Positions 50,827 to 62,936 are shown, numbered from the stretch's first letter. The stretch: 64,000 bases of DNA from Stropharia rugosoannulata (GCA_028532985.1 JANCIK010000002.1:248001-312000), one strand, 5' to 3'. The notes: generated from the letters alone by a model not told the origin. Program-made: numbers and translations.

Positions 50827-51760
50827 TCACGAAATTTTCATGCAGTCATTGCGAATGTGTCGAGACAACCATCTCTTTCCTTTGTAAGTTCGTCCACAAT
50901 GTGGGCATTTGTATTCTTTCATAGTTGAGGTCTTGATCTTATTATTCGCCTCACTGAAGGTTGATTATGTCAAACGAGTCGATATATGCACTCTTAAGAT
51001 CGGCTGCTACTCACGGGCGTTTATTGCAATCTTTCAGAGCATGACGGATCTTGTCCTTAGCAAATACGAACTTCATCCCACAGTACGAACACTCTGGGCC
51101 CTTCTCAGCGCTTGTAGTGCTGCTTCTAAATACCAGGTGAGCATTGAAAGTTGACTATTCCTTGAGATAGATAACTTACTTGCCACGAGGACCCATTCCT
51201 TTGAAACATGATTTACTTTGCAAGTGACGTGTAAGGCTCCACCTTTGTGTGAACCTAAACCCACACTTCGCACACTTGAAAGGCCGTTGTTTCGCCTCAT
51301 CACTATCAGTCGATGCTACATCCATCTCCTCTCCAGATGATCCCTGTGATTCAACATGCTCGTCCACATCCATGTCATCACCGTTTTCTGAAGACGAGAT
51401 TGACTCGTCTTTGTCAATGGCATCATTGGCATGCGCCTTGACGTGCGCATCCATCTCCTCCGCTGTGTCTGTCAGCTCCTCGCATTCCGGGCTGCCCGGA
51501 TGAGCGCAACAGAAAACTTCGTACTTCTGCAGCTCATCCTTCCCCGGAAGTTTGACATTCAGTACCACACGAAGACCGAGACCATCGCTACAGTGGGTGT
51601 ATTCGTGTATAGACGCTGCACCCTCCACTGGAAGCCCATCTTCACCGAGCTCAATATCGGGAAAGTGCTCTAGGAATTCATCGGTCTCTATCAGGTCGGC
51701 AAGAAGATCTACTAGACTTGTTTGGACTTGTTCGGGAGTAGGCCTTTGGGTGACGGACAT
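50827..51760 (-). CDS. C2H2 zinc-finger protein, three fingers
   Basis: Exons 51180..51760, 51015..51125 and 50827..50953 join in phase 2 to give about 272 residues. The N-terminal part is acidic with Asp/Glu/Ser runs (MDVDEHVESQGSSGEEMDV). Three zinc fingers follow: FKCAKCGFRFTQRWSLTRHL, ECSYCGMKFVFAKDKIRHAL and YKCPHCGRTYKGKRWLSRHI, each with Cys-X2-Cys, a His, then a final Cys instead of the second His (QSKSC, KDC, NDC), so they are C2HC-like. This suggests a DNA-binding regulator. I start at the ATG at 51760; an in-frame extension reaches 51985. The last exon can end at a TGA or splice on at the same place (GTGAGT), so the C terminus is provisional. Confidence 0.7.
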
Positions 51761-52348
51761 GGAGTACGCATTACTTATCAATCTCCGTGTATCAGTGTAG
51801 CAAGAAGCCAATGGGTCGTGAGAAATACAATGCAAAAGCGCCGAAGTGGCGCACCAATCACAAGCTTGATGTACTTGTACACTGGCCACGAGTCTCCACG
51901 AGTGCAGGAAAGAACTTCGAAGGAACGTCTTTGTTTCTGCTTTGGCCTCGCGGTGCCATCGGAAAATCCTTGGCAAGTCCGACAAGTGAGTTCACGTAAA
52001 ATAAACGACCTGAAAAATCCTGAAAAATCTCTAATACTTAATATATAGTACCGTCAAAGTAGTATATACGCCTCGTTCCGCTCCGGCACTACTTGCTGAA
52101 ATATGACTCGGAGTCAGTCTAAACAGAAAATATACCAATTATTTTAGCATGAAAGATACGCGGAAATGCTAGCCAGGCTCGTGTGCGGCTCCCTCGCTCT
52201 GGCACGATCGAAGGTCGCATGGTCCTCAAGCCAGTAAAGGGAACGTACAGAATGATAAGCGAAGGCAAGGTAGGAAGAAGATAGGTCATAATTTTAAGAT
52301 ATGGTAGACAGTTAGTTTTCTACAATGCGGCTGTCTGCTACAAGTGTA
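51761..52348. other. intergenic
   Basis: Flank of the C2H2 gene; includes its possible 5' extension up to 51985. Nothing else recognised. Confidence 0.35.
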
Positions 52349-53666
52349 TTACTTTTCTACATCGTAAGCTTGCTCTGGGCCTCCATCGTGAAATAGGTGA
52401 TTCTCTGTGTCGTCCATCGGGAGTGTGTTATTGACCGTTTGTTGGTGATGAAATTCAATAGCCGAAATATGATATGCGCTAGTGGTAGTAGCATCATCCG
52501 TTGAGGTGAATGCTTCACCAGACGCAATACTGATTTGAGCCACCATAATTGTGGGTGCAAGTCCCTATAGTTGCGTATCAGGTCTGGATTATGTACGCTT
52601 CTGGGAAGGCAGCGTACCGTTGCCACTGAGTTAAACGCCAGCAAATAATTGATGGCTTCAGATGTCAGTAGTTCTGCGCGTTCATTGGCAATGAAGAGAT
52701 TGATCAGAGCAATAATCGCTAGCAGTATGCTTGAGAATGAATAAAGCGCAGCTGCCTCTATCAGTATTTGAAGAATCCTCTTGTATCTCCTTTGGCCCGA
52801 CATCTTGCTGAGCGATTTTGAAATCCTGCGGAAAATGATAAACGTAGCCGAAAGGGAAGCAGCGGAGTCCACAATATAAACGAGGGTGCCGTTTGCTATT
52901 AGGTCTAGCGAGCTACTGCTTATGTGTGGCAACAGGCTCGGATTGAAGTCTAAAAGACTGAAAAATGCGAGGTTAACAACAGCAGTGGCTGTACTCATAA
53001 GGTAAATTATCCAAGCTAACGGAGTGTGACGAGTGGGAGTACTCACCAATTACACAGAAAAAGAAGAAAAAGGGAACACATGTTGAGAGAATGGACCGGT
53101 TAGTGACATGGAAACATCTCCACACCTGATTTGACAGTTAGATCATCTTTGGTCGAAATGAAAGTTCAAGAAATTCAAAAGCATACCAGCAGACCATCAG
53201 CCAGAAAGTACCCGATGTATTGGACAATAGTTCCAACGACTATAAGAACATTCTCTCCCGTACTCAGAGTCAGGATGATAGTAGACCTGGTTTCGCCATT
53301 GTCTACAAAAGCGTTTTTTATAAATTGCCACTGTATTCCAAGATCTATGACGGTGTTGACGTAAAGTGCCACAAGAGTCGAAGTGATTAAAATATTTTTG
53401 GCCTCTTTTCGACTATCTGAAAGGTCATAGTCACGGCTTGAAGCTTGAACAGTGGTGTATGATTTAGTATAATATTGGCTCACAATAGATGTAGATCGTC
53501 CAAACAAAAACCATTGTGTACATTCCTTGATATTTTTTTGATCAGCACTTACGCTAGAAAACATGACTTGAATCCACTCACCGACAAGGAGCACATAGAA
53601 AATAAAGGAGTTAAGCTGTGCACTAATAAGCCCTTTGAAAATATCCGTCTGTGAAAGGGGAGACAT
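52349..53666 (-). CDS. multi-pass membrane protein of mushroom type
   Basis: The ATG at 53666 gives MSPLSQTDIFKGLISAQLNS, then helix 1 and, after an intron, GMYTMVFVWTIYIY. Further exons encode NILITSTLVALYVNTVIDL, VLIVVGTIVQYIGYFLADGLL-VWRCFHV, PFFFFFCVI, AWIIYLMSTATAVVNLAFFS, NGTLVYIVDSAASLSATFII and SFSSILLAIIALINLF. The C-terminal frame is read after an intron and ends at 52349 (tail FTSTDDATTTSAYHISAIEF). About seven helices and a polar tail match a large unnamed family of Agaricomycete integral membrane proteins with a WRCY-like motif after helix 3. The molecular role is unknown. Confidence 0.7.
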
Positions 53667-54590
53667 GTTAGCTTGTCATGTACTCTATCCCACTGAGGCC
53701 TTCTTTATATCTGTTCAACGGATGCAAAGTAAGTGCCAGTCCTCATAATTTTAGAGCACTTTCCTAATGATTGTAATGACACATTGAAATAAATGACTGG
53801 TGACATTGATAGCAAATAGTATACAACTGACTGGGAAGAAATGGTTCAAAAAAGATCAAAGTGTTGGTCTAACAGACAGGGGATGACACGAGAGAAGTCG
53901 GGACATACATCGAAGCAATTTCTCATGACCTGTTCAGACGTCAGCTTATCACACACGTCAAGCGGCTAATATTAGCAGCAGGCACTGGATAGTTTGAACG
54001 CCAGTTCATCAAATCGCACCGTGCATTACGAGACGGATAAAAACTGGCACATAGTATATATGCGTCAAATATTGAAAGCATTGGGATTAAAAAGGAACAT
54101 AGAGCAGGCGTATTACACAAAAGTAGTTAAAGCTTCAAAGTTGACGTTGAAATCTCAACCTCAATGACTAGTATTGTATGGTGCCTGTCTCAGGCACTTG
54201 GACTATAATTGGTATCAAAGGCTGATACAGATTATAATAACTGCGGATTCCTTGAAACAAGTCACTGGGACAATTATCAGGTCAATACTTAGCGAGAAAA
54301 GGTCGACATCATTGTAAAACTCAGCCTACATTGCGTCGATCCGACAAATGGTTAAGATTACTGAAGCAATCGCAGAAACAAGAGGGTGCACATTAGTCAG
54401 AGATGCATGGACTTCAAGAAATAAATCCCCGTGATAAAACAATGATGTTCCCGTGGTTTTTCCAAGACTCTTCGACAGGCGTGCAAACGCGATCTCAGGC
54501 TCGTGTAGATTTGAATATTACAGTCAACCTAATTATATACATCACATCTAACATAACCCGTCGCGTATGTACACTGTCGACCTTCCAATT
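53667..54590. other. intergenic
   Basis: Between the membrane-protein promoter and the 3' end of the third HET gene. AT-rich; no gene seen. Confidence 0.35.
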
Positions 54591-54899
54591 TCAACGGAAA
54601 TAAGCGGATACAACTTTGATCCCTAGTTTCTCTGCTTCGGCTCCATTGAAGCGGAATACATTGTCTGTGACACTAGGACCTGAGTATGGGAGGTCTATAA
54701 CTTTTGGTCCATATCTCCACCAGTATTTGTGTTCAGATTCTGTGACGAGTCTTTTATCTGATAATTTGATGTCCTTGATATGTGAGGTCTCGTTACCCAT
54801 TTGTATTTCTGGCAGAATCGGTACTCCAAGACTAATTCCAGCTAATAATTGGTAGACATCGTGCTCTTTGTCAATATTGGAAGAAAATATTCCCATGTA
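54591..54899 (-). pseudogene. out-of-frame 3' remnant of HET copy 3
   Basis: In the frame one step away, this stretch still encodes the family C terminus: DVYQLLAGISLGVPILPEI, GPKVIDLPYSGPSV and GAEAEKLGIKVVSAYFR, closely matching copy 4 (DVYQLSAGPSLGIPVPIEL to LGIKVVTGYFR). It is detached from the HET exon by the upstream indel. Its good conservation suggests the frameshift is recent. Confidence 0.7.
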
Positions 54900-57068
54900 C
54901 AGTATTTCGGGAATAGGCAGTAATGAGGAGATTGGAGATCCAGTCGGCAGATTTGCTGCTGTTGTCCAGAACCACGCAGCGAATGGGATATGTTTCATTG
55001 TAAAGTTCCATGTCCCAAGAGATGATATTTCTAACAATTTCAGATGGAATAACGTTACTGTTGAAGCTAGTTTGAAAGAAAACAGGAACTGCAAGGAGGG
55101 TGGCATGAATACCCAGATGCGAGAATACGACTGTATGTTTGGGAGCTAGCTTGTTTTGAGCCGCGGGAGAGTGATTGATATAATCTTGAATGGTAGAAGG
55201 TACAAGACCACCAAGCCTGGTATGGTTGAAAAGGTCTAGGAAGTTATGTTTGGACATCATTAATTCTCGAAACATTCGTTGCAGTGCATTCCCTGACCCT
55301 TCACCGTAAGCAATAGGGATTTGGACCTGGAGCAGCCCCGTCAAGGAGTATATTTCATCCTCCTGGCGAGTAACTTTACGACGTGCGGCCAGCGCCATTA
55401 TGCAGCAGAGTGGAATTTTGTGAGTATCCCCATAATAGAACTTTACAAGCTCATGTGGGGTAATTGACGACGCCTGAAAGATTTGACGTTGTATCTCCAG
55501 AGGGATGGTAGGTGTCAGACTTCTGATGGACTGGTCATCTACAGCAAAGGTAGGATCATCAAATGGAAGTGTTGTACCAGAGGATGAAAGAAGAATCTCC
55601 CAGTCTTGGTCGTAGAATTGAATATTCTGGTTGGCCAACAGCTCCTGCAAAGTCCATCCTCGACTGAACCAAGAATCTTTATGCATTTGGTCGGTTTCTG
55701 TAGTTCCAGACAGATAAGTGATGCAAATATCGGCGTTTTGGTACCACTTGAACATCGACCGAATGGATTCATCCAGTTCAGTGCTGCTCTCCTTGTTAAT
55801 ACAGGCTGTATCCATCCAGCCAAATCGAATTCCATGATCACGAGCCACGACTTGACAGAATTTGGCCAGCTTAGAATATCCACGCACATTTTCTGGCAGC
55901 AGTCGTGCACCCCAATCTTGAAACAGAATCTCGCCAGGGAGTTCTCGAATCCAGGTATGGGACAGAATGGCATATCTGCTGCATCTTCTTATGGAGGGAC
56001 GCAACCCATTTATGTCACTTTTCCGGATGCTCCGCATTCCGTGTAGGATTTCTTGCAGACGCTTTACCACCAAGTTGACCATTGTGTTGCAGTCAATTAG
56101 ACGAATATTCAACCCATCGGAGTCAAAGGCTAGAAGGCGAATTGGTAATTCGTTGAAAATAACATCCCTAACCATGTCAATTGCGTATGATGGAAGTGCG
56201 GCTGAGTTCAATAACATTGGAGGGACGCATTAGTATTATGTCAGTATCTCTCCCTACGCTCAGGCGTAACGGGGCACAAATCAAGAAACGGACGTCCAGC
56301 CGTCCCATCGAAACCCGGGTCCGATAACCCGCGCCAGCGGCATAGATCGCGACCAAGGGGCCCCACCCACCTCAATCACGTAGCACATACACTAGCCAAT
56401 GTCTATAATAGTGTAAACTGAATAGACAATAATTAACACAAAAAAAAAAAAAATTATGTCAGTAATGGTAACAAACAGTTCTTGGAGTTTTATACACATA
56501 CATTGCTCTTCAACAACATGCAAATTTTCCCTCAAATGTGATTCCGGAACCTCTGGTATACAGTACACAGATTAAATACCAAGAGGAGATTGCTATATCC
56601 ATTACTTACGTTCTGTATTCGTCATAGTAGCTTTGCCTCGGGTTTTCACCACAAATCCAATAAATTTCTCTAGGGACTTGGCGAGCTCCTGTCCTTCAAC
56701 CGAATGACTCATGTTTACCGCGTCTGCGTCTACAGATATGGCAGTCACTAATGAGGCACGATTTAGCCGTATACTATGAATATAGAACACACCTTGCTCG
56801 GCCTGGGCTCCCCGAGAGTTACCTTAGCGGATGCATAAGGATATATATGCAGCTAAACTGTAAACTGATAAAAGGTAGGCGCACCCAGAGGTGTGATGGC
56901 CTCAATTACCGGCCTCATAAATCTAATCAGACTCGCAAGAAGCTCTGTGCTATTGATGCTGACATCCACTTGTACAATGTCCCATCAGTATACTTTTGAT
57001 TTCAGAGCGAGAACCAGCAGGCTACCTGTATTGTTGGGTTGGGCAGCGGCTGAGTGTACCTCGGACAT
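54871..57068 (-). CDS. HET-domain protein, copy 3 (C-terminally truncated)
   Basis: Exons 57026..57068, 56885..56968, 56610..56729, 56502..56552 and 54871..56201 all join in phase 1, giving about 542 residues. The start is MSEVHSAAAQPNNT, followed by the two-repeat module (VDVSINSTELLASLIRF; DADAVNMSHSVEGQELAKSL). The HET domain is complete: YAILSHTWIRELPGE, FGWMDTACINKESSTELDES, FSRGWTLQELLAN. The intron before the HET exon (56202..56501) is 300 nt because a retroposon sits in it. Near the 3' end a net 23-bp deletion relative to the copy at 62937 shifts the frame, so the protein ends in an unrelated NTVHGNIFFQY. It may be a pseudogene or a shorter active allele. Confidence 0.7.
56247..56452 (+). 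mobile_element. SINE-like retroposon in HET copy 3 intron
   Basis: A GC-rich segment of about 206 bp ends in a run of about 14 A and is flanked by a perfect 12-bp target duplication (ATTATGTCAGTA at 56235..56246 and 56453..56464). These are the hallmarks of LINE-mediated retroposition. Inside, CGGGTCCGATAACCCG resembles a tRNA T-arm/B box (5-bp stem, short loop), and an A-box-like stretch lies about 50 nt upstream; this tRNA likeness is weak. It is oriented opposite to the HET gene. No second copy is in the window. Confidence 0.75.
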
Positions 57069-57970
57069 AAGGACTACAAACTTGAGGTCTACGGGATGCG
57101 TACGACTTGTTCGAGATAGTAGTGAGAAATTCACACTGCAAAAGGACGGCGTGACGTGATTTTGTTTCATGATGAACGGTTCTCACAGACGTTGAGATGG
57201 AATAAGGGAACTATTAATGGATAAGTGTTCTATGTCAATTCTACCTACACGAGTCAAATAGTTATACGCTTACCTACGAGTCCAGTATGTGGTGGGTGGG
57301 CACACAAGTTATAGCATCAATTTGTGGCACATTTGTGCCATGACTTTACACTGGATTGGAGTCAATAGAGCAGAAGAAAAGTAGAAAAATATTTTGTCAG
57401 TGATAGAAGGCACATATTTGTTGAATCACACTCACTCAATACACCACTGGCAAAGCGAGGTTGTTGTCCTTTGGGTGACCGATTGCGATTTCTCGAGACG
57501 CATCCTCGACCTACTATAAAAAACGTATCTAATAGTACGTATAATTTGACAATCATCCTTGTCATTCCTATCGCAGTCGTTACCCTATGTGTCCCTGTTG
57601 TGACCACCTCGCGAGACGCTTATTTCGTAGTACATAACATCCAAGTACGATCTCGTTTGCGAGAGGTGCATGTCCGGCCCGAGCCGGATCTGAAGTAGGG
57701 AGGGATGCCGCTCGTTTTGGCCTTTCTTCTTGTGGATATTTCCCCAGGCACGCAAACATGGAAAGACACGGGGCAAGTCATCTGAAGGAGCCTGAAGGAG
57801 CCTGATGGCATTCCTGGGAGGTTCTAGGCAGTCCTTCAAGTTCCTGCAGGCGGTAAGGTCCTGCGCTGCATCGCTATCGGATACCGGAGCTTTCGCAGTT
57901 CTTGGCAATCCAGGGCAACTTGACGTCTTCAGCATGTCCTCAGAAAACATGTCTGGTAAGTGAAAGTAAA
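57069..57970. other. intergenic upstream of HET copy 3
   Basis: Promoter side of HET copy 3. A minus-strand frame at 57585..57950 (121 codons) has no recognisable features. Confidence 0.35.
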
Positions 57971-58396
57971 ATGTCTACCGAGTGTGAAGAGGACTGGTCT
58001 ATGCCGGGCGATCCGCCATGCCCCCATAAGGAGAATGCCAACACCGCGAATATTTACTTTACGCCAAAATATGAGTACAGATATACTCGAGTACATAACA
58101 ACTTACAAGATCCGTAACATTTCGAAGGGCATACGAAAGATGAATGGCGCCGTCCTCTCGAACTTCGAGACGAACCGACGACTGGCGATTATCTCAGCTG
58201 GGACAATGGTGACATTTCAAAAGGTCTCCGTTCACTTCGAAGCGCAAAACAAGTAAATGAATATTATTGCAGAGCGAACTGGATACAACATGGAGTACAG
58301 AGTTACCATGAGCAACTACTCCCAACAGGTTTGCAGCAAGGCAGCAAGGAAGCAAAGAGAGAGAATAGCCTAGACAGATCAGAAGAAAGACCATGA
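57971..58396 (+). other. interrupted open frame, possible degraded gene
   Basis: From the ATG at 57971 a frame with normal-looking composition (MSTECEEDWSMPGDPPCPHK) runs to one TAA at 58115..58117. It then continues open for 92 codons to 58394 (HFEGHTKDEWRRPLELRDEP, DYLSWDNGDISKGLRSLRS). No intron that removes the stop and keeps frame was found. Unrecognised; could be a pseudogene or chance. Confidence 0.25.
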
Positions 58397-59605
58397 CGAC
58401 GAGTAAACAACCCATTGATCGGTGATATAGTTAGGCAAAAGAGATGGGGGCCATCGACGAGCATCGCATTAGAGTGATAAAGGTACAGGGATCACCCGAG
58501 GTGCGAAGAATCAGTCATTACGAGAAGTGAAATTTGAAAAACAGCGCCCATATGATCGAAGCGTCGAATTGGTGTGCAAGTTTCCTATAGACATGAGGTG
58601 TAACCAAGGCACACGGGACATTGCTTGGTCATATGTAAGCAGACCAGAGCACAGCGCCAACGGAAGCTGAAAAAGCTACGATGAAATACCAACGAGCCAA
58701 ACGCAAGGCTTACCTGCCACCACTGTTGCCTGCACGACTGGACTTGCCACGCTTGCTCCACCCGCGGTGACTAAACATAACGCGAACCTGGCACGATCAC
58801 CATGAAGACGGCCATCAGCATCAATCAATCACAGAGAGCCCACAAACCTCGGCATCTTGCGTGAACAGTAGAATATGGGCGCCTAAGCAAGGGCCAAAAG
58901 GAGAATAGACGGCCTTGAGAACGTTCCAGATGAACGTTCAACCTAGCTTCACTTCTTAATTGGGTCCCATGGACTGGCTTTCGGGACCACGTATACGAAT
59001 GGGAAAACACCCTTGGGAAGGTTTCTTGCAGCGTGCGCAGTCGATTGCAACATCTGCTTGGACACGTCGATCGACCGATTGACGAACAGCCACCTGCGAT
59101 ACGCACCGATATCTGATTCATTCTTGACTTTGAACACGACCAGGATTGACATAAATCTTGCTACTTGCAAAAATATACTAGCGACGACGAGATTGAAAAA
59201 CTTGATAACTTGAAAGAGGAGCTGTAGACGACGATAAAGACAAGTTCTTTTGTAGTTCTTTTCTGAGTTTCAGGGAAGGTTCATATTCCGCGTCCGAATT
59301 ATAAGATTATTAAACTTCAGATTTGCCTTTGTTCTGCTTCTGCCCTTGTTCTGCGGTTCTGTTCTCTGGAACTTGAGACCGGGACTTCGCTGGCAAAGAA
59401 AGAGAAGAAAAACAAAGAACAAGAAATTAAGAGTCAGGGACGACGAAGGAAATCAAGGGAGGCAGCAAAATGGGAGGAAAAAGGATACAGAAGAATCGAG
59501 ATAAAGCAAATGAAACAGGTGGAGCATGTCCGCACCACTCCGGACCGACATGCGAATGCATCGGCCAGGGTAGGTTGGAAGAGAAGAATGGCGAAATGAA
59601 AGCAT
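58397..59605. other. unresolved region, possible small minus-strand gene
   Basis: Minus-strand pieces look weakly coding: MSILVVFKVKNESDIGAYRR to SPWDPIKK ending near 58956, and a short spliced-looking MPS-HRGWSKRGKSSRAGNS around 58700-58860 bounded by GT and AG sites. I could not assemble or name a gene. Confidence 0.25.
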
Positions 59606-60691
59606 TCACCACCGAGGGGCATCTGCCGGTGGGGCTGCGGCCGAAGAAGGTGGAGCATCGTACTCCCTACGGTCACCATTGGCACGAGGGGGAGGACTGC
59701 TGCCCCTGGGTGGCGGACTTCGAGAGTAGCTCCTGCGGCGCCTGTACTCTGGAGAGTATCGGCCACCTGTCTTGGCAGCTGGAGGAGGGGAGCGGCGTTC
59801 GCGCCAGTCTCTGTCACGGCCGTAAGTATCACGATCACGGTCGCGATCCCTGTCTCGGTCATCGCGGCGGCGGCCGAGATCACGGTCACGGTCACGGAAA
59901 TCGCGGCGGTCGAAATCCCTGTCCCTACGGTCATCGCGCGAGCGGCGGTGACCCATGTACTCTCCAGGAGTGGATGCGTGAGGTCGGTCGGTTACTGAGT
60001 AATCAACGCGGATACGGCGACCGTTGAGTTCCTAAAAAGATAGGAGCTCTGTCAGATCAACTAATAACATCACAACTACTGACTTACAATGCCATTCAGA
60101 TTCTCCACGCATTTCGTAGCTTCTTCGACGGTGGACATTCTGATGAAGCCGAAGCCTCGGGAGCGATCGGACTGCTCATGGTGCCCGTAATTAGCATCTT
60201 GCTGCAGTCAAAAAATGTAAAGCTCGACTCACGCGCTGGTCATAGACAATGGTAACTTTTTCGACGCGACCATAACGACTGAATTCGTCTTCAAGGTCGC
60301 GTTCTTGTGTGCGGATGCTCAAACCGAATACACCAAGGACATTAGAAGGGTTAGGTTGCTGTTAACGGCAAGTGAGTTGGCAAGTATGCTCGGCATTCTT
60401 GACATGAATGGACAAACCAAGGGAATGTTACGCCTGGGAGGAGGAGAGCGACGACGGTAGGGAGGTGGGCTGCGGTGGTAACCTCTGGCATCACCGTTAC
60501 CATTGGCATGACCCGGGCGCACAGGGCTTCTTGAACGAGACCTGCCGCGTGGCGGAGGAGCGTCACGGTCGGCGGTAGGAGTAGGTGCGTTGTACGCATC
60601 CGTGTAAGGGTCGACAGCGGGTCCTGATGATTCGTACTAAAGAGGAACACTGAGGTCGACGCTACACCAACGGGCCACTCTGACTCACCAT
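59606..60691 (-). CDS. Tra2-like SR splicing regulator
   Basis: Exons 60689..60691 (the ATG alone), 60418..60636, 60233..60358, 60088..60174 and 59606..60031 give 286 residues. An N-terminal RS-type segment (RGRSRSRSPVRPGHANGN, PYRRRSPPPRR) precedes one RRM: NVLGVFGLSIRTQERDLEDE (RNP2), GRVEKVTIVYDQ, SDRSRGFGFIRM (RNP1). The C-terminal tail has RD/DR repeats and RS dipeptides. The order RS-RRM-RS is that of Transformer-2, which binds exonic splicing enhancers in the nucleus. The second intron needs a GTTTGT donor at 60417 to keep frame. The gene is divergent from eL18, start codons 343 bp apart, suggesting a shared promoter region. Confidence 0.85.
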
Positions 60692-61033
60692 GATGGTTCA
60701 ACAAGAAGAGTTGTTGTGACTTGTTTGGATCAAAAACTGCTTTCTAAGGCCGCAATCAGAGCGTGCTCAAGTTTCTCAGACTTAATACTCGCATAGCAGC
60801 CCTCTCTCACAAATTTCAGCGCACAAAATCTGCGGAAACGATGGTGGTACATTTCTTGTACAACCTCCGAAAATTTGTGCAGCCATCGCTCGCCGCGCGG
60901 GAGGAGGATGAGCGGAATACTGTGAGCACGGGTTTAAGCGGAGCTTGAACTCAAAGTGTCGCCTGTACAGTTAATCAAGCCCCCACCACTGTTACACAAC
61001 AGCCCCAAACACCATATTCGGCCAACCGTCAAG

Positions 61034-61815
61034 ATGGTGAGCTCGCCGTCGCTGACGACGTCGGAAAGCATGCTAATGATGTTCTAGGGTATCGACATCA
61101 CTGCCCACCACGTCAAGAAGGGGATCCGCACCGCACCCAAGAGCGAGGACCCCTACCTGCTCCTCCTTGTGAAGGTAGCTATTATGCACTTGCGATCTGC
61201 AGCGGAGGAGGGACTCTGACGGGTTTTTCGAGTAGCTTTACCGCTTCCTGGCCCGCCGTACGGATGCCAACTTCAACAAGGTGCGCCGAAATTTGCATTT
61301 TTAACTTTAAAGCAATTTATTAAACACTATTTCAAACAGGTGATCCTCCACCGCCTGTTCCTTTCCAAAAACAACCGTGCCCCCCTTTCCCTTTCCCGCA
61401 TTGTTAAGGAGACCGGAAACGCCCCCGAACTCTCCTCGAAGATCATTGTTCAGGTTGGAACCGTCACCGACGACATCCGTCTGGCTGAGCTGCCCAAGAT
61501 CACCGTTGCTGCCCTCCGTTTCACCCAATCCGCGAAGGAGCGCATCATTGCCGCTGGCGGTGAAGCTCTGACCCTCGATCAGCTCGCTCTCCGTGCCCCC
61601 ACCGGTTCAAACACCATTCTTTTGCGTGGTGTTAAGACCGCTCGTGAGGCCTACAAGCACTTCGGCATGGGTACGTTACTCTATACCAGGCGTAAGTCCT
61701 CAGCTAATGAAGTTTATCAGGTCCCCACAAGAACAAGAAGCCCTATACCATCTCCAAGGGCCGCAAGTTTGAGCAAGGTCGTGGACGCAGAAAGTCCAAG
61801 GGTTTCAAGGTCTAA
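61034..61815 (+). CDS. RPL18: 60S ribosomal protein eL18
   Basis: Exons 61034..61036 (the ATG alone), 61088..61174, 61236..61280, 61340..61670 and 61721..61815 encode 186 residues, the usual eL18 length. It opens [20 protein letters not shown] and ends [17 protein letters not shown]. Typical family stretches include [20 protein letters not shown] and [20 protein letters not shown]. It is a structural protein of the large subunit, expected to be strongly expressed. The intron directly after the start codon is a common arrangement for fungal ribosomal protein genes. Confidence 0.95.
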
Positions 61816-62936
61816 ACAACCCACTCAAAACATACACGATGGGGATGGAGATGCCTCTTCGGGAGGCGAGGGATACTTTGGGGCGACGTCTCTATGGTGG
61901 ACCCAGTGGCTGGTGGTTGGTCGTATTGGGCCCAATGTTGGAATTATTATGCATTATGTGTCGTCCCACTCAAACTTACGTCTGTTGTTGCATATGCATT
62001 TTCTTTTCCTCTTCATTTATGGCTACGCATTGAAAACTCCAGAGTCGCCTCATGTTATCTTCAAAGCATTGTATAATAGATTTCGACTCCCTCTTGGCAA
62101 GCGACCGGCAAACGTCGACGAAGAATAACTTGCAGATACCTTCAGTCTGCTTATCCATGATGGTGCTTGAGATTTCTTTTGTATCAAAGGGCGCTTACCC
62201 CTTAGTTCAAGTGCATTTATCTATATCACGCAAGGTTATTGACAACAACGGAGGACAAGCGACGTTATATTAGCCTTCTATGCTTGGCCACTGCAAGACC
62301 ATGTTAGCTATGTAAGAGTATTGCAGCACCAATGCAGCACGTCCAATGAAATCGGATAACGCACCGATGGTTTGTACATTTATGGTAACAAGGTTGCCAC
62401 ATAAAGAAGTCGCAGTGGTTCGTGGCTCGTTTCTCAGCATTTTCTAACAGCACATTGCTGCGCCAGACAGTTCAACTCGCAATCAATTGATAGAACTCCT
62501 CAACATTTGCTCGGTCGAAGTAAAGTACGCCTAACCAAGTTTCGGGGGAGTCTAACTAGACTTGCCTAAAAATTTGACCCTGGGCGTCAAGGAAATTGAT
62601 AGTTGACTGAGCCGTCGAAGGGGGTTTCTGACAGCAGAGGAGAATCGTATACTTCTGGGATCCTTTGGAACTGTTACAACATATTGGTATGGTCCTTGAT
62701 GAAGGCGCGTGCGTGCGGAGTCTTCACCATAGACAATACGCATTCGAACGCTTGGAACGTCCAGGCATCGGCCCATTGGCACATATATTAACTTCTTGGG
62801 ATGGCAAAATATTTCGTATACAAATTTATTAGATTAACCCTATCTGAGACTACGACAGATGAGCTTGCCCTGATAAGGAGTCGACAGACGTGCATACATT
62901 TGTGTGGATTTGAAACTGATAAGTTAACCCATCGTC
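61816..62936. other. intergenic
   Basis: 3' flanks of eL18 and HET copy 4 (convergent). A plus-strand frame continuing past eL18 to 62128 is read-through of its unspliced last intron and 3' UTR, not a longer protein. No other gene seen. Confidence 0.4.

Noticed and set aside
59434..60027. Plus-strand frame of 185 codons rich in Gly and His, and a minus-strand Ala/Thr-rich frame.
   Set aside because: Both are shadows of the RD/RS-rich tail of the Tra2-like gene.
61340..62128. Continuous 262-codon frame extending past eL18.
   Set aside because: It reads through the last intron (61671..61720) and the 3' UTR. Splicing gives the exact 186-residue eL18 with its conserved C terminus.
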